Shown here: piece after piece, positions 8,485 to 17,343 of the stretch
Numbering within the stretch: position 1 is the stretch's first letter
Layout of the letters: each line of letters begins with the position of its first letter
Made by a program: the position numbers and the translations under genes
Source of the DNA: CAVSRC01 sp963781775
Lineage (GTDB): Bacteria; Pseudomonadota; Alphaproteobacteria; Rhizobiales; Kaistiaceae
Assembly (NCBI GenBank): GCA_963781775.1
Contig: CAWAHE010000008.1
Coordinates: 88,301-152,300, forward strand
Length of the DNA stretch: 64,000 nucleotides
Direction of reading: 5' to 3'
Notes under the pieces: generated by a model
Database searches by the model: none
The model's input: the letters and a program-made list of their open reading frames with translations, nothing else
What the model was told of the DNA's origin: nothing

Positions 8485-9189
8485 TCAGGCGGCCTCCGCC
8501 GCCGGCCCGTCGGACTCGATGTGCCCGTCGAGGAAATGAATGACCCGGTGGGCGTATGCCGCCATGTCCGGCTCGTGCGTCACCATGGCGATGGTCATGC
8601 CGGCCTCGCGATTGAGCGAGGTGAGAAGGTCCATGATGTCGCGACTGGTCGCCGTGTCGAGGTTGCCGGTCGGCTCGTCGGCAAGGATCACCTGCGGATC
8701 GGTGACGATCGCCCGCGCGATGGCGACGCGCTGCTGCTGGCCGCCGGAGAGTTCGTTGGGGTCGTGACGGGCGCGGTCGGCGAGACCGACCTTGGCGAGC
8801 GCATCGAGCGCCAGCCGCCGCCGCTCGGTGGCGTGCACGCCGCGATAGACCAGCGGCAGTTCGACATTCTCGACGGCCGATGTACGCGGCAACAGGTTGA
8901 AGCCCTGGAAGACGAAACCGAGGAAGTGGCGGCGCAGCAGCGCCTGCCGCGTACGGTCCAGTTCGCCGACGCTGGCGCCGCCAAAGAGATAAGTGCCGGC
9001 CGTCGGCCGGTCGAGGCAGCCGAGGATGTTCATCGCCGTCGACTTGCCGGAGCCGCTCGGCCCCATGATCGCGACGAACGCACCGCGCGCGATGGCGAAA
9101 TCGACGCCCTTCAGCGCGAGAACCTCGGCGTCGCCCGACCCGTAGACCTTGGTCACATCGCGAAATTCAATGAGCGGAGCGGCGGTCAC
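8485..9189 (-). CDS. MacB/LolD-type ABC transporter ATP-binding protein
   Basis: 234 residues: Walker A GPSGSGKST, Q-loop in FVFQGFNLLP, ABC signature LSGGQQQR, Walker B VILADEPTGNLD, and the switch His in AMVTHEP. This is the subgroup that serves MacB and LolCDE permeases. GTG start at 9189. Here the ATPase and permease are separate genes instead of the single fused polypeptide seen in enterobacterial MacB. It lies between the membrane fusion gene (13-base gap) and the permease. Confidence 0.93.
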   Translation of the reverse strand: MTAAPLIEFRDVTKVYGSGDAEVLALKGVDFAIARGAFVAIMGPSGSGKSTAMNILGCLDRPTAGTYLFGGASVGELDRTRQALLRRHFLGFVFQGFNLLPRTSAVENVELPLVYRGVHATERRRLALDALAKVGLADRARHDPNELSGGQQQRVAIARAIVTDPQVILADEPTGNLDTATSRDIMDLLTSLNREAGMTIAMVTHEPDMAAYAHRVIHFLDGHIESDGPAAEAA

Positions 9190-9202
9190 AGGCGCACCTC
9201 AC

Positions 9203-10492
9203 TCACGAGGCGGTCTTCGACCCGACGATAACCACGTCCTTGGTCGTCAGGTCACCGGTCACCACCGTATGCGTGCCGTCGGAGGCGCCGACCTTGACCG
9301 ACACCGCCACCGGCTCGCCATCGCGCAGCACGTAGAGGCGGCGCGTGCCGTCGGCTCCGGTTGCCGTTGGCTGCTGCCGGCTCGGCCGCGCTGGCATGAG
9401 CAGACCGAGGAGGCCAGCCCCTTGCCGCGACGTCGTGGTGGTCACCGGCGGGGCGTAGCGCAGCGCGGCGTTCGGAACGAGGATCGCGTCCTTGACGGTC
9501 TCGACGGTGATCTCCGCCGTCGCGGTCATGCCCGGCCGCAGCAGGAGTTCGGCGTTGTCGACCGTGAGCACCGCGGTGTAGGTCACGACGCCCTCCACCG
9601 TTGCCGGCGAATAACGGATCTCGGAGATCGTCGCCGGGAATTTCTTGCCCGGAAACGCCTCGACCGTGAAGGTCGCCGTGTCGCCCTGCTTGACCTTGCC
9701 CATGTCGGCTTCGTCGATGCCGACCTGCAACTGCATCTCCGACAGGTCTTCGGCGAGGGTAAAGAGCACCGGCGCGGACAGTGAGGAGGCCACGATCTGT
9801 CCGGGATCGACGGCCCGCGACAGGACCACGCCATCGATGGGCGACTTGATCTCGGACTTGCTGAGATCGGTTTCAGCGATCGAGACGTTGGCCTCGGCGA
9901 TCTGCTGGTTCGCCTTGGCGCTGGCGAGCGCCGCCTTGGCGCGGTCGCTGTCGGCCTGCGCCGTCTCCAGCGTCTGCGAGGCGGACACGCCCCGGCCGGC
10001 GAGATCGATCGTACGCGTCAGCACCGCGGCGGTCTGATCCACCGTCGCCTGCGCCTGCAACACGTCGGCCTGCCGCGCCGCCAGGGTCGCCTTGGCGAGC
10101 GCCAGATTGGCGTTGAGCTTGTCGGTGTCCAGTTGCGCCAGCACCTGGCCCTGTTTCACAGCCTGGTTGTAGTCGACCAGGACCGTCCGCACCGTGCCGG
10201 ATAATTCGCTTGAGATGGACACCTGATTGGTCGGCTGGACCGTGCCCGTCGCGACTACGTTGACGGTAAGATCGCCACTGGTGACCGGCTGCGTGGTGTA
10301 GGTGACCGCACTCCCGCCCGACCCGGAGGTCAGCCAGAACCCGGCAGCGGCAAGAACGGCAAGCACGGCAGCGCCGATCGCGATCAGGCGGCGACGGGGA
10401 TGCCTCCGACCGCTCGCCAACACCGCCGCGACATCGCTGTCGGGCGCCGTTTCACTGGCGGAATCAGGGCTTGCAGGCGATTTTTGCAACAT
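9203..10492 (-). CDS. MacA-like periplasmic membrane fusion protein (HlyD family)
   Basis: 429 residues. An Arg-rich cytoplasmic N-terminus of about 35 residues is followed by one membrane anchor (LIAIGAAVLAVLAAAGFWL). Next come a lipoyl half-motif, an alpha-helical hairpin (about 115-215, rich in Ala/Gln/Lys), the second lipoyl half (IKSPIDGVVLSRAVDPGQIVA) and beta-barrel and membrane-proximal domains. It is the first gene of a three-gene operon with the ATPase and permease. It would bridge MacB to an outer-membrane channel. The C-terminal third has a Thr/Ser/Arg-rich insert (about 350-375) not usual in MacA. Confidence 0.92.
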   Translation of the reverse strand: MLQKSPASPDSASETAPDSDVAAVLASGRRHPRRRLIAIGAAVLAVLAAAGFWLTSGSGGSAVTYTTQPVTSGDLTVNVVATGTVQPTNQVSISSELSGTVRTVLVDYNQAVKQGQVLAQLDTDKLNANLALAKATLAARQADVLQAQATVDQTAAVLTRTIDLAGRGVSASQTLETAQADSDRAKAALASAKANQQIAEANVSIAETDLSKSEIKSPIDGVVLSRAVDPGQIVASSLSAPVLFTLAEDLSEMQLQVGIDEADMGKVKQGDTATFTVEAFPGKKFPATISEIRYSPATVEGVVTYTAVLTVDNAELLLRPGMTATAEITVETVKDAILVPNAALRYAPPVTTTTSRQGAGLLGLLMPARPSRQQPTATGADGTRRLYVLRDGEPVAVSVKVGASDGTHTVVTGDLTTKDVVIVGSKTAS

Positions 10493-10696
10493 GGCTTCTC
10501 TTACATGGGCACACGGGCCCGCATTTGATACGTCTCAAATGCCACTGCCCTCCGCTGGCTTGCCTTAATTTTTCGTCATGTGCGGCAAGCCCCGCTGCGG
10601 CAAGCCCGGCGTCAGCCGGTACCTACGCCATGCGCCCTGAACCAGTCGTGAACGCCAGCGCGCGCCGGATCGGGCCGCGGACTGGGTTAACGAATG

Positions 10697-11344
10697 TCAG
10701 CCCAGCACGCGCCGCAGAAAATCGGCGCCGTAAGTCAGGCCTTCCTGATCGATGCCATGTTGCAGACCAGGGCGGACGTGCCACTCGACCTGAAAGCCAG
10801 CGTCGCCCAGCACCTGGCTCGCGGCGTAGAGCGCCATTGCCGGAATCAGCGGATCGGCATCGCCATGGACGAGCAGGACCGGCGGCCGGTGCTTTGCTTC
10901 CGCTTCGAGGAATTCCGGCCCCGGCAAAAGCCCGGAATAGCCGACGATACCGGCGATGCCATTGGCGCGGCGCGGACCGACGTGCAGCGCCATCATGGTG
11001 CCCTGGCTGAAGCCGACCAGCGCCAGCCTGTCGTCGCCAAGGCCGTGGGCGGCAAGCTCGGCATCGAGGAAGGCATCGAGCGCCGGCGCCGCCCCAAGAA
11101 CGCCGGCACGCAGCTTGTGCGGATCGGCGCCCGCAAGCGGAAACCACTGCCGCCCGACCGGTGCCTGGGCGCAAGGCTCCGGCGCATGCGGTGAGACAAA
11201 CGCGGTATCCGGCATCACCGGCGCCCACATGCGCCCGATATCGATGAGATCGTTGCCATCGGCGCCGTAGCCATGCAGGAAGACCACAAGGCTTTTCGCC
11301 GCCTGGCCGGAGAGCGGCGGGATGCGCGGGCCGTCAAGTTTCAT
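10697..11344 (-). CDS. Alpha/beta hydrolase, phospholipase/carboxylesterase family
   Basis: 215 residues. It begins MKLDGPRIPPLSGQAAKSLVVFLHGYGADGND, the classical LHGYG oxyanion turn. The nucleophile elbow is GFSQG, the acid is in LVHGDADPLIP and the base in LQHGID, so the triad is complete. Relatives hydrolyse short acyl esters or lysophospholipids. The start overlaps the stop of the upstream ChaC gene as ATGA (11341-11344), so translation is probably coupled. A longer frame to 11398 lacks conservation. Confidence 0.9.
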   Translation of the reverse strand: MKLDGPRIPPLSGQAAKSLVVFLHGYGADGNDLIDIGRMWAPVMPDTAFVSPHAPEPCAQAPVGRQWFPLAGADPHKLRAGVLGAAPALDAFLDAELAAHGLGDDRLALVGFSQGTMMALHVGPRRANGIAGIVGYSGLLPGPEFLEAEAKHRPPVLLVHGDADPLIPAMALYAASQVLGDAGFQVEWHVRPGLQHGIDQEGLTYGADFLRRVLG

Positions 11345-12048
11345 GAAACATTCCCCGCCGCTTCGATCCGCGCCGCGACCATGTCCTGCAACCGCCACAG
11401 ATTGCGGTCGCGGATGCCGAGCGCCTCAAGGTGCTCGACAGTCGACATCAGATACTCGGCCATGGAGCCGCGAAAGCCAACCGCGACGGCAAGCGCGTCG
11501 GCGATCGCCTCGTCGCTGAGGCCGGTGACATAGCGGCCGCTCTTGCGGTTCATGATGAAAGTGACCGCGGGCAGCCGCTCCGTGCCGGCGGTGACTGTGA
11601 TCCAGCGTGCCGGAAACGGCGACGGCACCGCGCCCATCTCGCGACGGAGCAGGCGGTCGAGATTCGCCTCCAGCGCGTCCGCCGGCAGACGATAGAGCAC
11701 GCCGCGGCAAGTCCCGCCGCGGTCGAGCGCCAGCATCAGGCCGGGCTGATCGGGGTTGCCGCGGAAGCGCCGGTCCCAGCCGAGGCAGAAGGCGCGATGC
11801 CAACCGCGCGCCGTGGCGGTCAGGCGTTCGACGAAGTCGAACTCCGGATTCCAGATGAGCGAGCCGTAGGCGAAGACCCGGAAGGCATCGCGCGACGGCG
11901 CCTCCGCAATCAGACGACGGGCCGTTTCTGCGAAGTCGGCATCGGTGGCCGGCCGCGCGCCGACCAGTCCGGCCCAGCCGGGATCGGCAATCGCACGGTG
12001 AACACGCGCAACGTGGTCGCGCGTGAGGCGCATGCGGCGCGGGCTCAT
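11341..12048 (-). CDS. ChaC-like gamma-glutamylcyclotransferase (first of two)
   Basis: 235 residues. A 50-residue N-terminal extension is followed by the ChaC core, starting FRVFAYGSLIWNPEFDF, then LGWDRRFRGNPDQPGLMLALDRGGTC and SMAEYLMSTVEHLEALGIRD. ChaC enzymes cut glutathione to 5-oxoproline and Cys-Gly in the cytoplasm. ATG at 12048 overlaps the TGA of the glycosylase gene upstream and its own TGA overlaps the esterase start, making a three-gene coupled operon. A second ChaC gene of the shorter type lies at 37774-38307. Confidence 0.9.
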   Translation of the reverse strand: MSPRRMRLTRDHVARVHRAIADPGWAGLVGARPATDADFAETARRLIAEAPSRDAFRVFAYGSLIWNPEFDFVERLTATARGWHRAFCLGWDRRFRGNPDQPGLMLALDRGGTCRGVLYRLPADALEANLDRLLRREMGAVPSPFPARWITVTAGTERLPAVTFIMNRKSGRYVTGLSDEAIADALAVAVGFRGSMAEYLMSTVEHLEALGIRDRNLWRLQDMVAARIEAAGNVS

Positions 12049-12683
12049 ATCGGCAGCTTCTTCTGTTTCTTGCGGGCGCTGTAATACGCCCAGAACAGAT
12101 ACGCGGCGATGCTGCGCCATGGCGACCATGCCTCGGCGAGCTTGCCGACCGTGTCCGGATCGGCCGGTAACGCCATGCCGAAGGCATCGGCGACCGCATT
12201 GCGCAGCGCCAGATCGCCGACCGGAAAGACATCCGGGTGGCCAAGGCAGAAGAGCAGGTAGATGTCCGCCGTCCACGGACCGATGCCCTTGATCTCGCAG
12301 AGGCGCGCGTGGGCGACCTCGGCCGGTGTCTGGGCGAGCCCGTCAAGGTCGAGCCCGTCGCGGCAGGCGGCGGCGACGGCGCGCAGCGCGCGGATCTTCG
12401 GCGCCGACATGCCGGCCTTGCGGAAACGCGGTTCGCGGGCGCGATGGATGGCGTCGGGCGTCATCTCGGGGAATGCCGCCTCGAACCGGCTCCAGATGGC
12501 GTTGGCGCTGGCGACGGAGACCTGCTGGCCGACGATAATGCGCGCCAGCCCGGTGAAGCCCGGCTCGCGCCGGCGGAGGCCGAGCTCACCGGCCGCCTTG
12601 ATGACCGGCTTCAGCCGTCGATCGGCCCTGGCGAGATGAGCCAGCCCGTCGGCGATGTCGTCAACCGTCTCGATGGTGCGCAT
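12045..12683 (-). CDS. DNA-3-methyladenine glycosylase II-like (AlkA/HhH-GPD family)
   Basis: 212 residues. The helix-hairpin-helix-GPD fold is clear: IIVGQQVSVASA near residue 50, HhH LCEIKGIGPWTADIYLLF and the catalytic Asp in DVFPVGDLALRNAV. It would excise alkylated purines in base-excision repair. It lacks the AlkA N-terminal TBP-like domain, as in the short bacterial MAG type. First gene of a coupled operon with ChaC and an esterase; the pairing of alkylation repair with glutathione turnover is an inference about shared electrophile stress. Confidence 0.92.
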   Translation of the reverse strand: MRTIETVDDIADGLAHLARADRRLKPVIKAAGELGLRRREPGFTGLARIIVGQQVSVASANAIWSRFEAAFPEMTPDAIHRAREPRFRKAGMSAPKIRALRAVAAACRDGLDLDGLAQTPAEVAHARLCEIKGIGPWTADIYLLFCLGHPDVFPVGDLALRNAVADAFGMALPADPDTVGKLAEAWSPWRSIAAYLFWAYYSARKKQKKLPI

Positions 12684-12724
12684 GGGATTGGTCCGGCGGA
12701 ACGCTCGCTGCTAAACGAGGTCCG

Positions 12725-13591
12725 ATGAGCAATCAAGCCGGTCCCGAGCCCGCGCAACCCGTTTTCCGCTTCGCGCCGTCGCCAAACGGCGCGTTGCACC
12801 TCGGCCACGCCCTTTCCGCCCTCACCGACTTCGACCTCTGCCACGCCGCGGGCGGTCGCTTTCTGTTGCGGATCGAGGACATCGACCGGACCCGCTCGCG
12901 CCCGGAATACGAGGCGGCGATCCTCGATGATCTCCACTGGCTGGGCCTTTCCTGGGAGGAGCCGGTGCGCCGCCAGTCGGAGCACATGGCCGACTATGCC
13001 GCGGCGCTCGCCAAACTCACTGCAATGGGTCTCGTCTATCCGGCCTTCCTCAGTCGCGCCGAGATCGCACGCGCCAGCGCCGACCCCGCGTGGCCGCGCG
13101 ATCCCGATGGCGCGCCGCTCTATCCGGGCAACGACCGCGACCTCGATCCAGAGGCCGCCGAAGCGCGCATCGCGGCCGGCGCACCCTATGCCTTGCGATT
13201 GAAGATGGACGCCGCCGCCGGGCAAGCCGGCCCCCTGTCATGGCGCGAAGACAGCGAGAACCGGATCGTCACTGCCAACCCGGCGGCATGGGGAGACGTC
13301 GTCATCGCGCGCAAGGAAACGCCGACCTCCTATCACCTGTCGGTGGTCGTCGACGACGCGCTTCAAGGCGTGACCAACGTCGTGCGCGGCCGCGACCTCT
13401 ACCCCGCCACGTCCGTCCACGTGCTCCTGCAAAACCTGCTCGGCCTGCCCTCGCCGCGCTACACCCACCACCGGCTGATCGTCGACGAGACCGGCCGCAA
13501 GCTGTCGAAATCCAGCCGCGACACGTCGCTGGCCGCGCTCCGCGCCGCCGGCCATACGCCTTCCGACATCCGCCGCATGGTGGGGCTCTAG
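12725..13591 (+). CDS. gluQ: Glutamyl-Q tRNA(Asp) synthetase
   Basis: 288 residues: a truncated GluRS catalytic domain with no anticodon-binding part. It has FAPSPNGALHLGHAL (HIGH motif), IEDIDRTRSRPEYE and the KLSKS loop near the C-terminus. It attaches glutamate to queuosine 34 of tRNA-Asp. The zinc-binding Cys-X-Cys present in E. coli YadB is replaced here by YPAFLSR, so this copy probably lacks the structural zinc. It is divergent from the glycosylase operon and its TAG overlaps the stop of the AEC gene. Confidence 0.93.
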   Translation: MSNQAGPEPAQPVFRFAPSPNGALHLGHALSALTDFDLCHAAGGRFLLRIEDIDRTRSRPEYEAAILDDLHWLGLSWEEPVRRQSEHMADYAAALAKLTAMGLVYPAFLSRAEIARASADPAWPRDPDGAPLYPGNDRDLDPEAAEARIAAGAPYALRLKMDAAAGQAGPLSWREDSENRIVTANPAAWGDVVIARKETPTSYHLSVVVDDALQGVTNVVRGRDLYPATSVHVLLQNLLGLPSPRYTHHRLIVDETGRKLSKSSRDTSLAALRAAGHTPSDIRRMVGL

Positions 13592-14541
13592 AGCCACTCC
13601 ACGATGTGCAGCCACAGCGCGACGGTAATGACCGCGACGCCGGTGGAGATGGTGATCGCGTTGGAGGCGAGCGCTTGGCCCGTGCGGAATCGTGCGGCCA
13701 CCAGCCAGGCGTTGACGCCGGTCGGGCAGGCGGCGGCGATGACCAGGGCCTTTGCCCAAACCGGCGGCAGATGGATGACCGTCGCGACAAGGCCGAACAC
13801 GATGGCCGGCATCAGCACCAGCTTGACGGCGGTGATGACCAGCGCCGGACGAACGTTGCCGGAGACGCCGTATTGGCGAAGGTTCATGCCGACCGTGAAC
13901 AGGGCGAGCGTCGCGGCGACATCGGCAAGCCGGTTCATGACCGTTCCGGCCGGGCCGCCGATCGGCCAGCCGAGGATGCGCCAGACGATACCCGCGACGA
14001 TGCCGATGATGATCGGGTTTTTGGCCAGGGTGAGGCCGGCCGTCCGCATGGCGGCCCATAGGTTGCCGGAGTTCGAAACGCCGTCGACCACCAGCGCACG
14101 TTCGATCAGGACGGCGCTGATCGTCATCATGATCGGCAGGTTGACGGCGATGAGCAGCGACAGCGCCGCGGCGCCCTCGTCGCCATAGGCCGCGATGATC
14201 AGCGGAATGCCGAGCAGCAGCGAATTGGCGTAGGCCGCCGAGACGCCGGCGACGACCCCGGCCCGCGCATCGCGCCCGAACAGGCGGCGCACGGTGACCG
14301 TCCCGACAATCCACGCCACCGCGAAGGCGGCGTAATAGGCCAGCCACAGGAACAGCGGCGAGCCGCCGGAGAAGTCGGCCACCGCGACCGTTCGGAAAAT
14401 GAGCAGGGGAATGGCGATCAGGAAACAGAAATCGGCCAGCGCCTTGTCGCTGTCGGCGGGCAGCACGCGCAGCCAGGCGATGGCGTAGCCGACCCCGATC
14501 AGCCCGAAGACCGGCAGGACGATGTTGAGAATCTCGTTCAA
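13588..14541 (-). CDS. AEC-family (auxin efflux carrier-like) transporter
   Basis: 317 residues with ten hydrophobic segments in two five-helix halves. Each half contains a broken-helix region, seen as YANSLLLGIPLIIAAYG in the first half and CPTGVNAWLVAARF in the second. Bacterial AEC members carry malonate, malate or other organic acids; the substrate here is not known. Convergent with gluQ (4-base overlap) and divergent from the receiver gene across 90 bp. Confidence 0.88.
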   Translation of the reverse strand: MNEILNIVLPVFGLIGVGYAIAWLRVLPADSDKALADFCFLIAIPLLIFRTVAVADFSGGSPLFLWLAYYAAFAVAWIVGTVTVRRLFGRDARAGVVAGVSAAYANSLLLGIPLIIAAYGDEGAAALSLLIAVNLPIMMTISAVLIERALVVDGVSNSGNLWAAMRTAGLTLAKNPIIIGIVAGIVWRILGWPIGGPAGTVMNRLADVAATLALFTVGMNLRQYGVSGNVRPALVITAVKLVLMPAIVFGLVATVIHLPPVWAKALVIAAACPTGVNAWLVAARFRTGQALASNAITISTGVAVITVALWLHIVEWL

Positions 14542-14631
14542 CCCGCCACCCGGCTTAGCTGCTCGTTAAGCAAAGACATGGATACTTCCCGTCGGTGGTG
14601 TTGCGTTTGTGTTGCGTTTTGCGAGGGCGTC

Positions 14632-15072
14632 ATGAGCGACGAGTCGATCGTTCACCTGATGGTCAACGGCCATCGGCCGCGCGTGGCCGTGGTCGGCTGC
14701 AGCCCGGCCGGAGCCACCGTCGCCTCCATCCTCGTCAAGCAGTTTGGCTGCGATCCGGTCTGCGCTTCCGGCGGCGAGGCAGTTCTCGCGCTGCTGCGCC
14801 ATGACGACGCCATCGACATGATCGTCCTCGACCTGTCCGTTTCCGACATGGACGCCATCGTCGCCGTCCAACTCATCCGCGCGCTCGGCCAACGCGGAAC
14901 CATGCCGGTCGTGGCGCTGACCGACGATCCCACCCGCCTCGCCGCGCCGCACGCCCGCGCCGCCGGATTCGCCGGGTCCGTGCTCAAGCCGTATAGTCCG
15001 CGCGAGCTTTATGCCGCCATGGGCGGTGCGTTTGCGCGCGCCGCGACCGTCCCCGCCATCGGTCACGCCTGA
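14632..15072 (+). CDS. Stand-alone response-regulator receiver protein, divergent
   Basis: 146 residues, a single CheY-like receiver domain. The phospho-acceptor Asp lies in MIVLDLSVSDMD, the switch Thr in VVALTDD and the Lys in VLKPYSPREL. The two acidic Mg-binding residues normally after strand 1 are missing (VAVVGCSPAG), so phosphorylation may be weak or absent. ATG 14632 (MSDESIVHL) is preferred to an in-frame ATG at 14578 that adds a Cys-rich leader across a direct repeat of TTGCGTTT. No sensor kinase is adjacent. Confidence 0.8.
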   Translation: MSDESIVHLMVNGHRPRVAVVGCSPAGATVASILVKQFGCDPVCASGGEAVLALLRHDDAIDMIVLDLSVSDMDAIVAVQLIRALGQRGTMPVVALTDDPTRLAAPHARAAGFAGSVLKPYSPRELYAAMGGAFARAATVPAIGHA

Positions 15073-15077
15073 CCCGC

Positions 15078-15944
15078 TCAGCCGATCGCTCCTTCGCGAA
15101 GCCGGCTCAGCGCGGCGTTGAACTCCGCTCCGAACAGCAGCAGCGCCGCCACCGTGTAGAGGAAGAAGATCGCGGTGAACACGCCGGCAAGGCCGGCATA
15201 GGTCGCCGCCATGTTCGAGAAGCTCTCCAGGTAGACGCGGAAGACCCAGGCCGCAATCAGCCAAGCAACGAACGTGAAGACGATGCCCGGCCACAGTCGC
15301 AGCCAGTACGGCCGGCCCGCCGGCAGCCACACATGAGCGATGACCAACCCAACCATGAGAACCACGCCAGCGATTGTCACGCGTGCCATCGATGAAACAG
15401 ATTCCAGCGGCTGCAGGACGGGCACCGCCGCGAAGAGCCGGTCGAGCGCGCTGGTGCCGAGCGCCGCGAGGAGAACCAGCAGAAGGCTCACAACCGCCCC
15501 AGCCAGCACGAAGAGGATGCTCTGCCCGCGGCGAAAGAAGAGCGACCGCCGGTCGACAACCCGATAGGCGCGGTTGAGGCCGTTGCGGATCGCCTCGACA
15601 CCGTTGGAGGCGAGATAGACCGCGATCACCGCCGAGACCGTCAGCAGGCCGCGATGCGAGGATGTCAGCACGCGCGTCACCTCGTCGGCGATCGGCCCGG
15701 CGACCTCCTTTGGCCACGCCGTGAAGACGATCTCGGCGACGCGCACGGACAACCCCTCCTCGCCGACGAAGCCGGCGAGCGCCGCCACGAAAATGAGGAA
15801 CGGGAACAGCGCCATCAGCACCGACAGTGCGACGTGGCTGGCCATCGCCCAGCCATCGTCCCACAGAAAATGGCCCCATGCGTCGCTGATGACGGCCCAG
15901 GACTTGCCGATGAGACTCTTTTGGGAGCTGGCCTTGTCGTCCAT
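15078..15944 (-). CDS. YihY/BrkB-family inner-membrane protein
   Basis: 288 residues with six predicted helices. The family core is visible: SHVALSVLMALFPFLIFVAALAG, then a loop, ASNGVEAIRNGLNRAYRV, a second hydrophobic set and AATYAGLAGVFTAIFFLYTVAALLLFGAEFN. Members were once mis-named ribonuclease BN; their function in the membrane is unknown. Start MDDKASSQ is chosen; an alternative ATG at 15980 would add 12 residues. Convergent with the receiver gene (5-base gap). Confidence 0.88.
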   Translation of the reverse strand: MDDKASSQKSLIGKSWAVISDAWGHFLWDDGWAMASHVALSVLMALFPFLIFVAALAGFVGEEGLSVRVAEIVFTAWPKEVAGPIADEVTRVLTSSHRGLLTVSAVIAVYLASNGVEAIRNGLNRAYRVVDRRSLFFRRGQSILFVLAGAVVSLLLVLLAALGTSALDRLFAAVPVLQPLESVSSMARVTIAGVVLMVGLVIAHVWLPAGRPYWLRLWPGIVFTFVAWLIAAWVFRVYLESFSNMAATYAGLAGVFTAIFFLYTVAALLLFGAEFNAALSRLREGAIG

Positions 15945-15984
15945 CGTTTCCGCGCCGTTCCGCCGACTCGCCAGCGGCACCTTA

Positions 15985-17343
15985 TCAGTCCGCGGCAGTG
16001 ACCGGGCCAGCCGCCCGGTCGAGCGCTCGCAAGATCGGCTCGATCCAGTCGAGGTGCTCCGGCTTCATCAGGCAACTCCTCAGACATGTTACGCTGGGCG
16101 CGTCCCAGGTCACATCCGGCCACGCCCGGGCCAACAGGCTCTTGGGAAAACTCGCCAGCGCCAGATGCAGATCCTGAGCCGCCGCGGCCTCGAAGACTTC
16201 GCGCGACCGGCGCGAGATCGCGCGCGCCGACCGCCCGCGCGGCGCGAACACGACGATGTCGAGTTGCGGCGCAAACAGCGTCATGAAGCGCGCGTCGCGG
16301 TCCAAGAACGCATGGAGTCGCAGCGCGGCCTCGCGCGACTTGCCGAGGTCGGCCGCGAACGCGCCAACCCGGACCAGCGGAAACATGCGCTGCGTCGCCC
16401 ACAGCGCCACGGCGGATGCACCCGCGCGCGAACATTCGAGGCTGATCTCGCCGAGATGCATCTCGGCGGAGGTGAAATAGGTGTAGGGCGAATCGTGCTT
16501 GTAGAGGGCGCCCACCGCCGGGTCCTGAAACAGGATGCAGCCGCAGCCGTAGGGTTGCAGGCCATGCTTGTGCGGGTCAACGACCAGCGAATCGACGGCG
16601 TCGAGACGATCGAAGGCGGCGCGCGCCTCACCGCCGAGATTGTCGGCGAGCGTGAAGTAGCCGCCATAGGCGGCGTCGGCATGGATGCGGAAATCGTAAC
16701 GCTTGCGCAGTTCCAGCACGTCCGGCAGCGGGTCGACCGAGCCGGTCGCGGTCGTCCCCATCGTCACCACGACGGTGCCGACCGTGCCCCGCTTGAGCGC
16801 GGCTTCGAGCGCCGTCACATCCATGCGGGCCTGGCCGTCGACGTCGATGGCGGCAAACGGCAGCCCGAGCACCTCGCAAATGCGGCTGTGGGTGTAGTGC
16901 GCCTGCGCCGAGGCGACGATCGCCTTGCCGGGATGCAGCCTGCCGGCCACCCACAACGCTTCCAGATTGGCCATCGTGCCACCGCCGGTCAGATGGCCGA
17001 GATGGCTGGTCCAGCCGAACATCGCGGCGATTTCGGCGACCGCCTCCTTCTCCATGCGCGAACTGGCGCGCCCGCCGTCGAGAGCGTGGTTGTTCGGATT
17101 GATGGTCTGCGCCAGCGCGTAGCTCAGTCGCGCCACCGGGTGGGGCGGCTTCAGCATCTGGCCGGCATAGAGCGGATGCTGGTACGGATAGTTGTCCTGC
17201 ATCCGCCCGGCAACCTCGAGCAGAACGGTGCGCAGCGCCGCGTGATCGACCTCGGGCGCGAAGGCCGGCAGCGTCTTGAACCCGTCATCCAGCCTGCCCA
17301 GCGCCTCGCTGAGCAGGGCGAGCATTGAGCCGTCGCGGGTCAT
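15985..17343 (-). CDS. PLP-dependent amino-acid decarboxylase-like protein (group II)
   Basis: 452 residues of the fold-type I PLP family. It shows LGHLTGGGTMANLEALW (phosphate loop), the HADAAYGGYF Asp and the PLP Lys in VDPHKHGLQPYGCG, together with NPNNHALDGGRASS, which is typical of the glutamate/aromatic amino acid decarboxylase group. Relatives decarboxylate tyrosine, tryptophan or aspartate, or act as transaminases; the substrate cannot be read from sequence. ATG 17343 has AGAAGG 9 bases upstream; a further in-frame ATG at 17391 is possible. No antiporter gene sits beside it, which argues against an acid-resistance system. Confidence 0.88.
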   Translation of the reverse strand: MTRDGSMLALLSEALGRLDDGFKTLPAFAPEVDHAALRTVLLEVAGRMQDNYPYQHPLYAGQMLKPPHPVARLSYALAQTINPNNHALDGGRASSRMEKEAVAEIAAMFGWTSHLGHLTGGGTMANLEALWVAGRLHPGKAIVASAQAHYTHSRICEVLGLPFAAIDVDGQARMDVTALEAALKRGTVGTVVVTMGTTATGSVDPLPDVLELRKRYDFRIHADAAYGGYFTLADNLGGEARAAFDRLDAVDSLVVDPHKHGLQPYGCGCILFQDPAVGALYKHDSPYTYFTSAEMHLGEISLECSRAGASAVALWATQRMFPLVRVGAFAADLGKSREAALRLHAFLDRDARFMTLFAPQLDIVVFAPRGRSARAISRRSREVFEAAAAQDLHLALASFPKSLLARAWPDVTWDAPSVTCLRSCLMKPEHLDWIEPILRALDRAAGPVTAAD

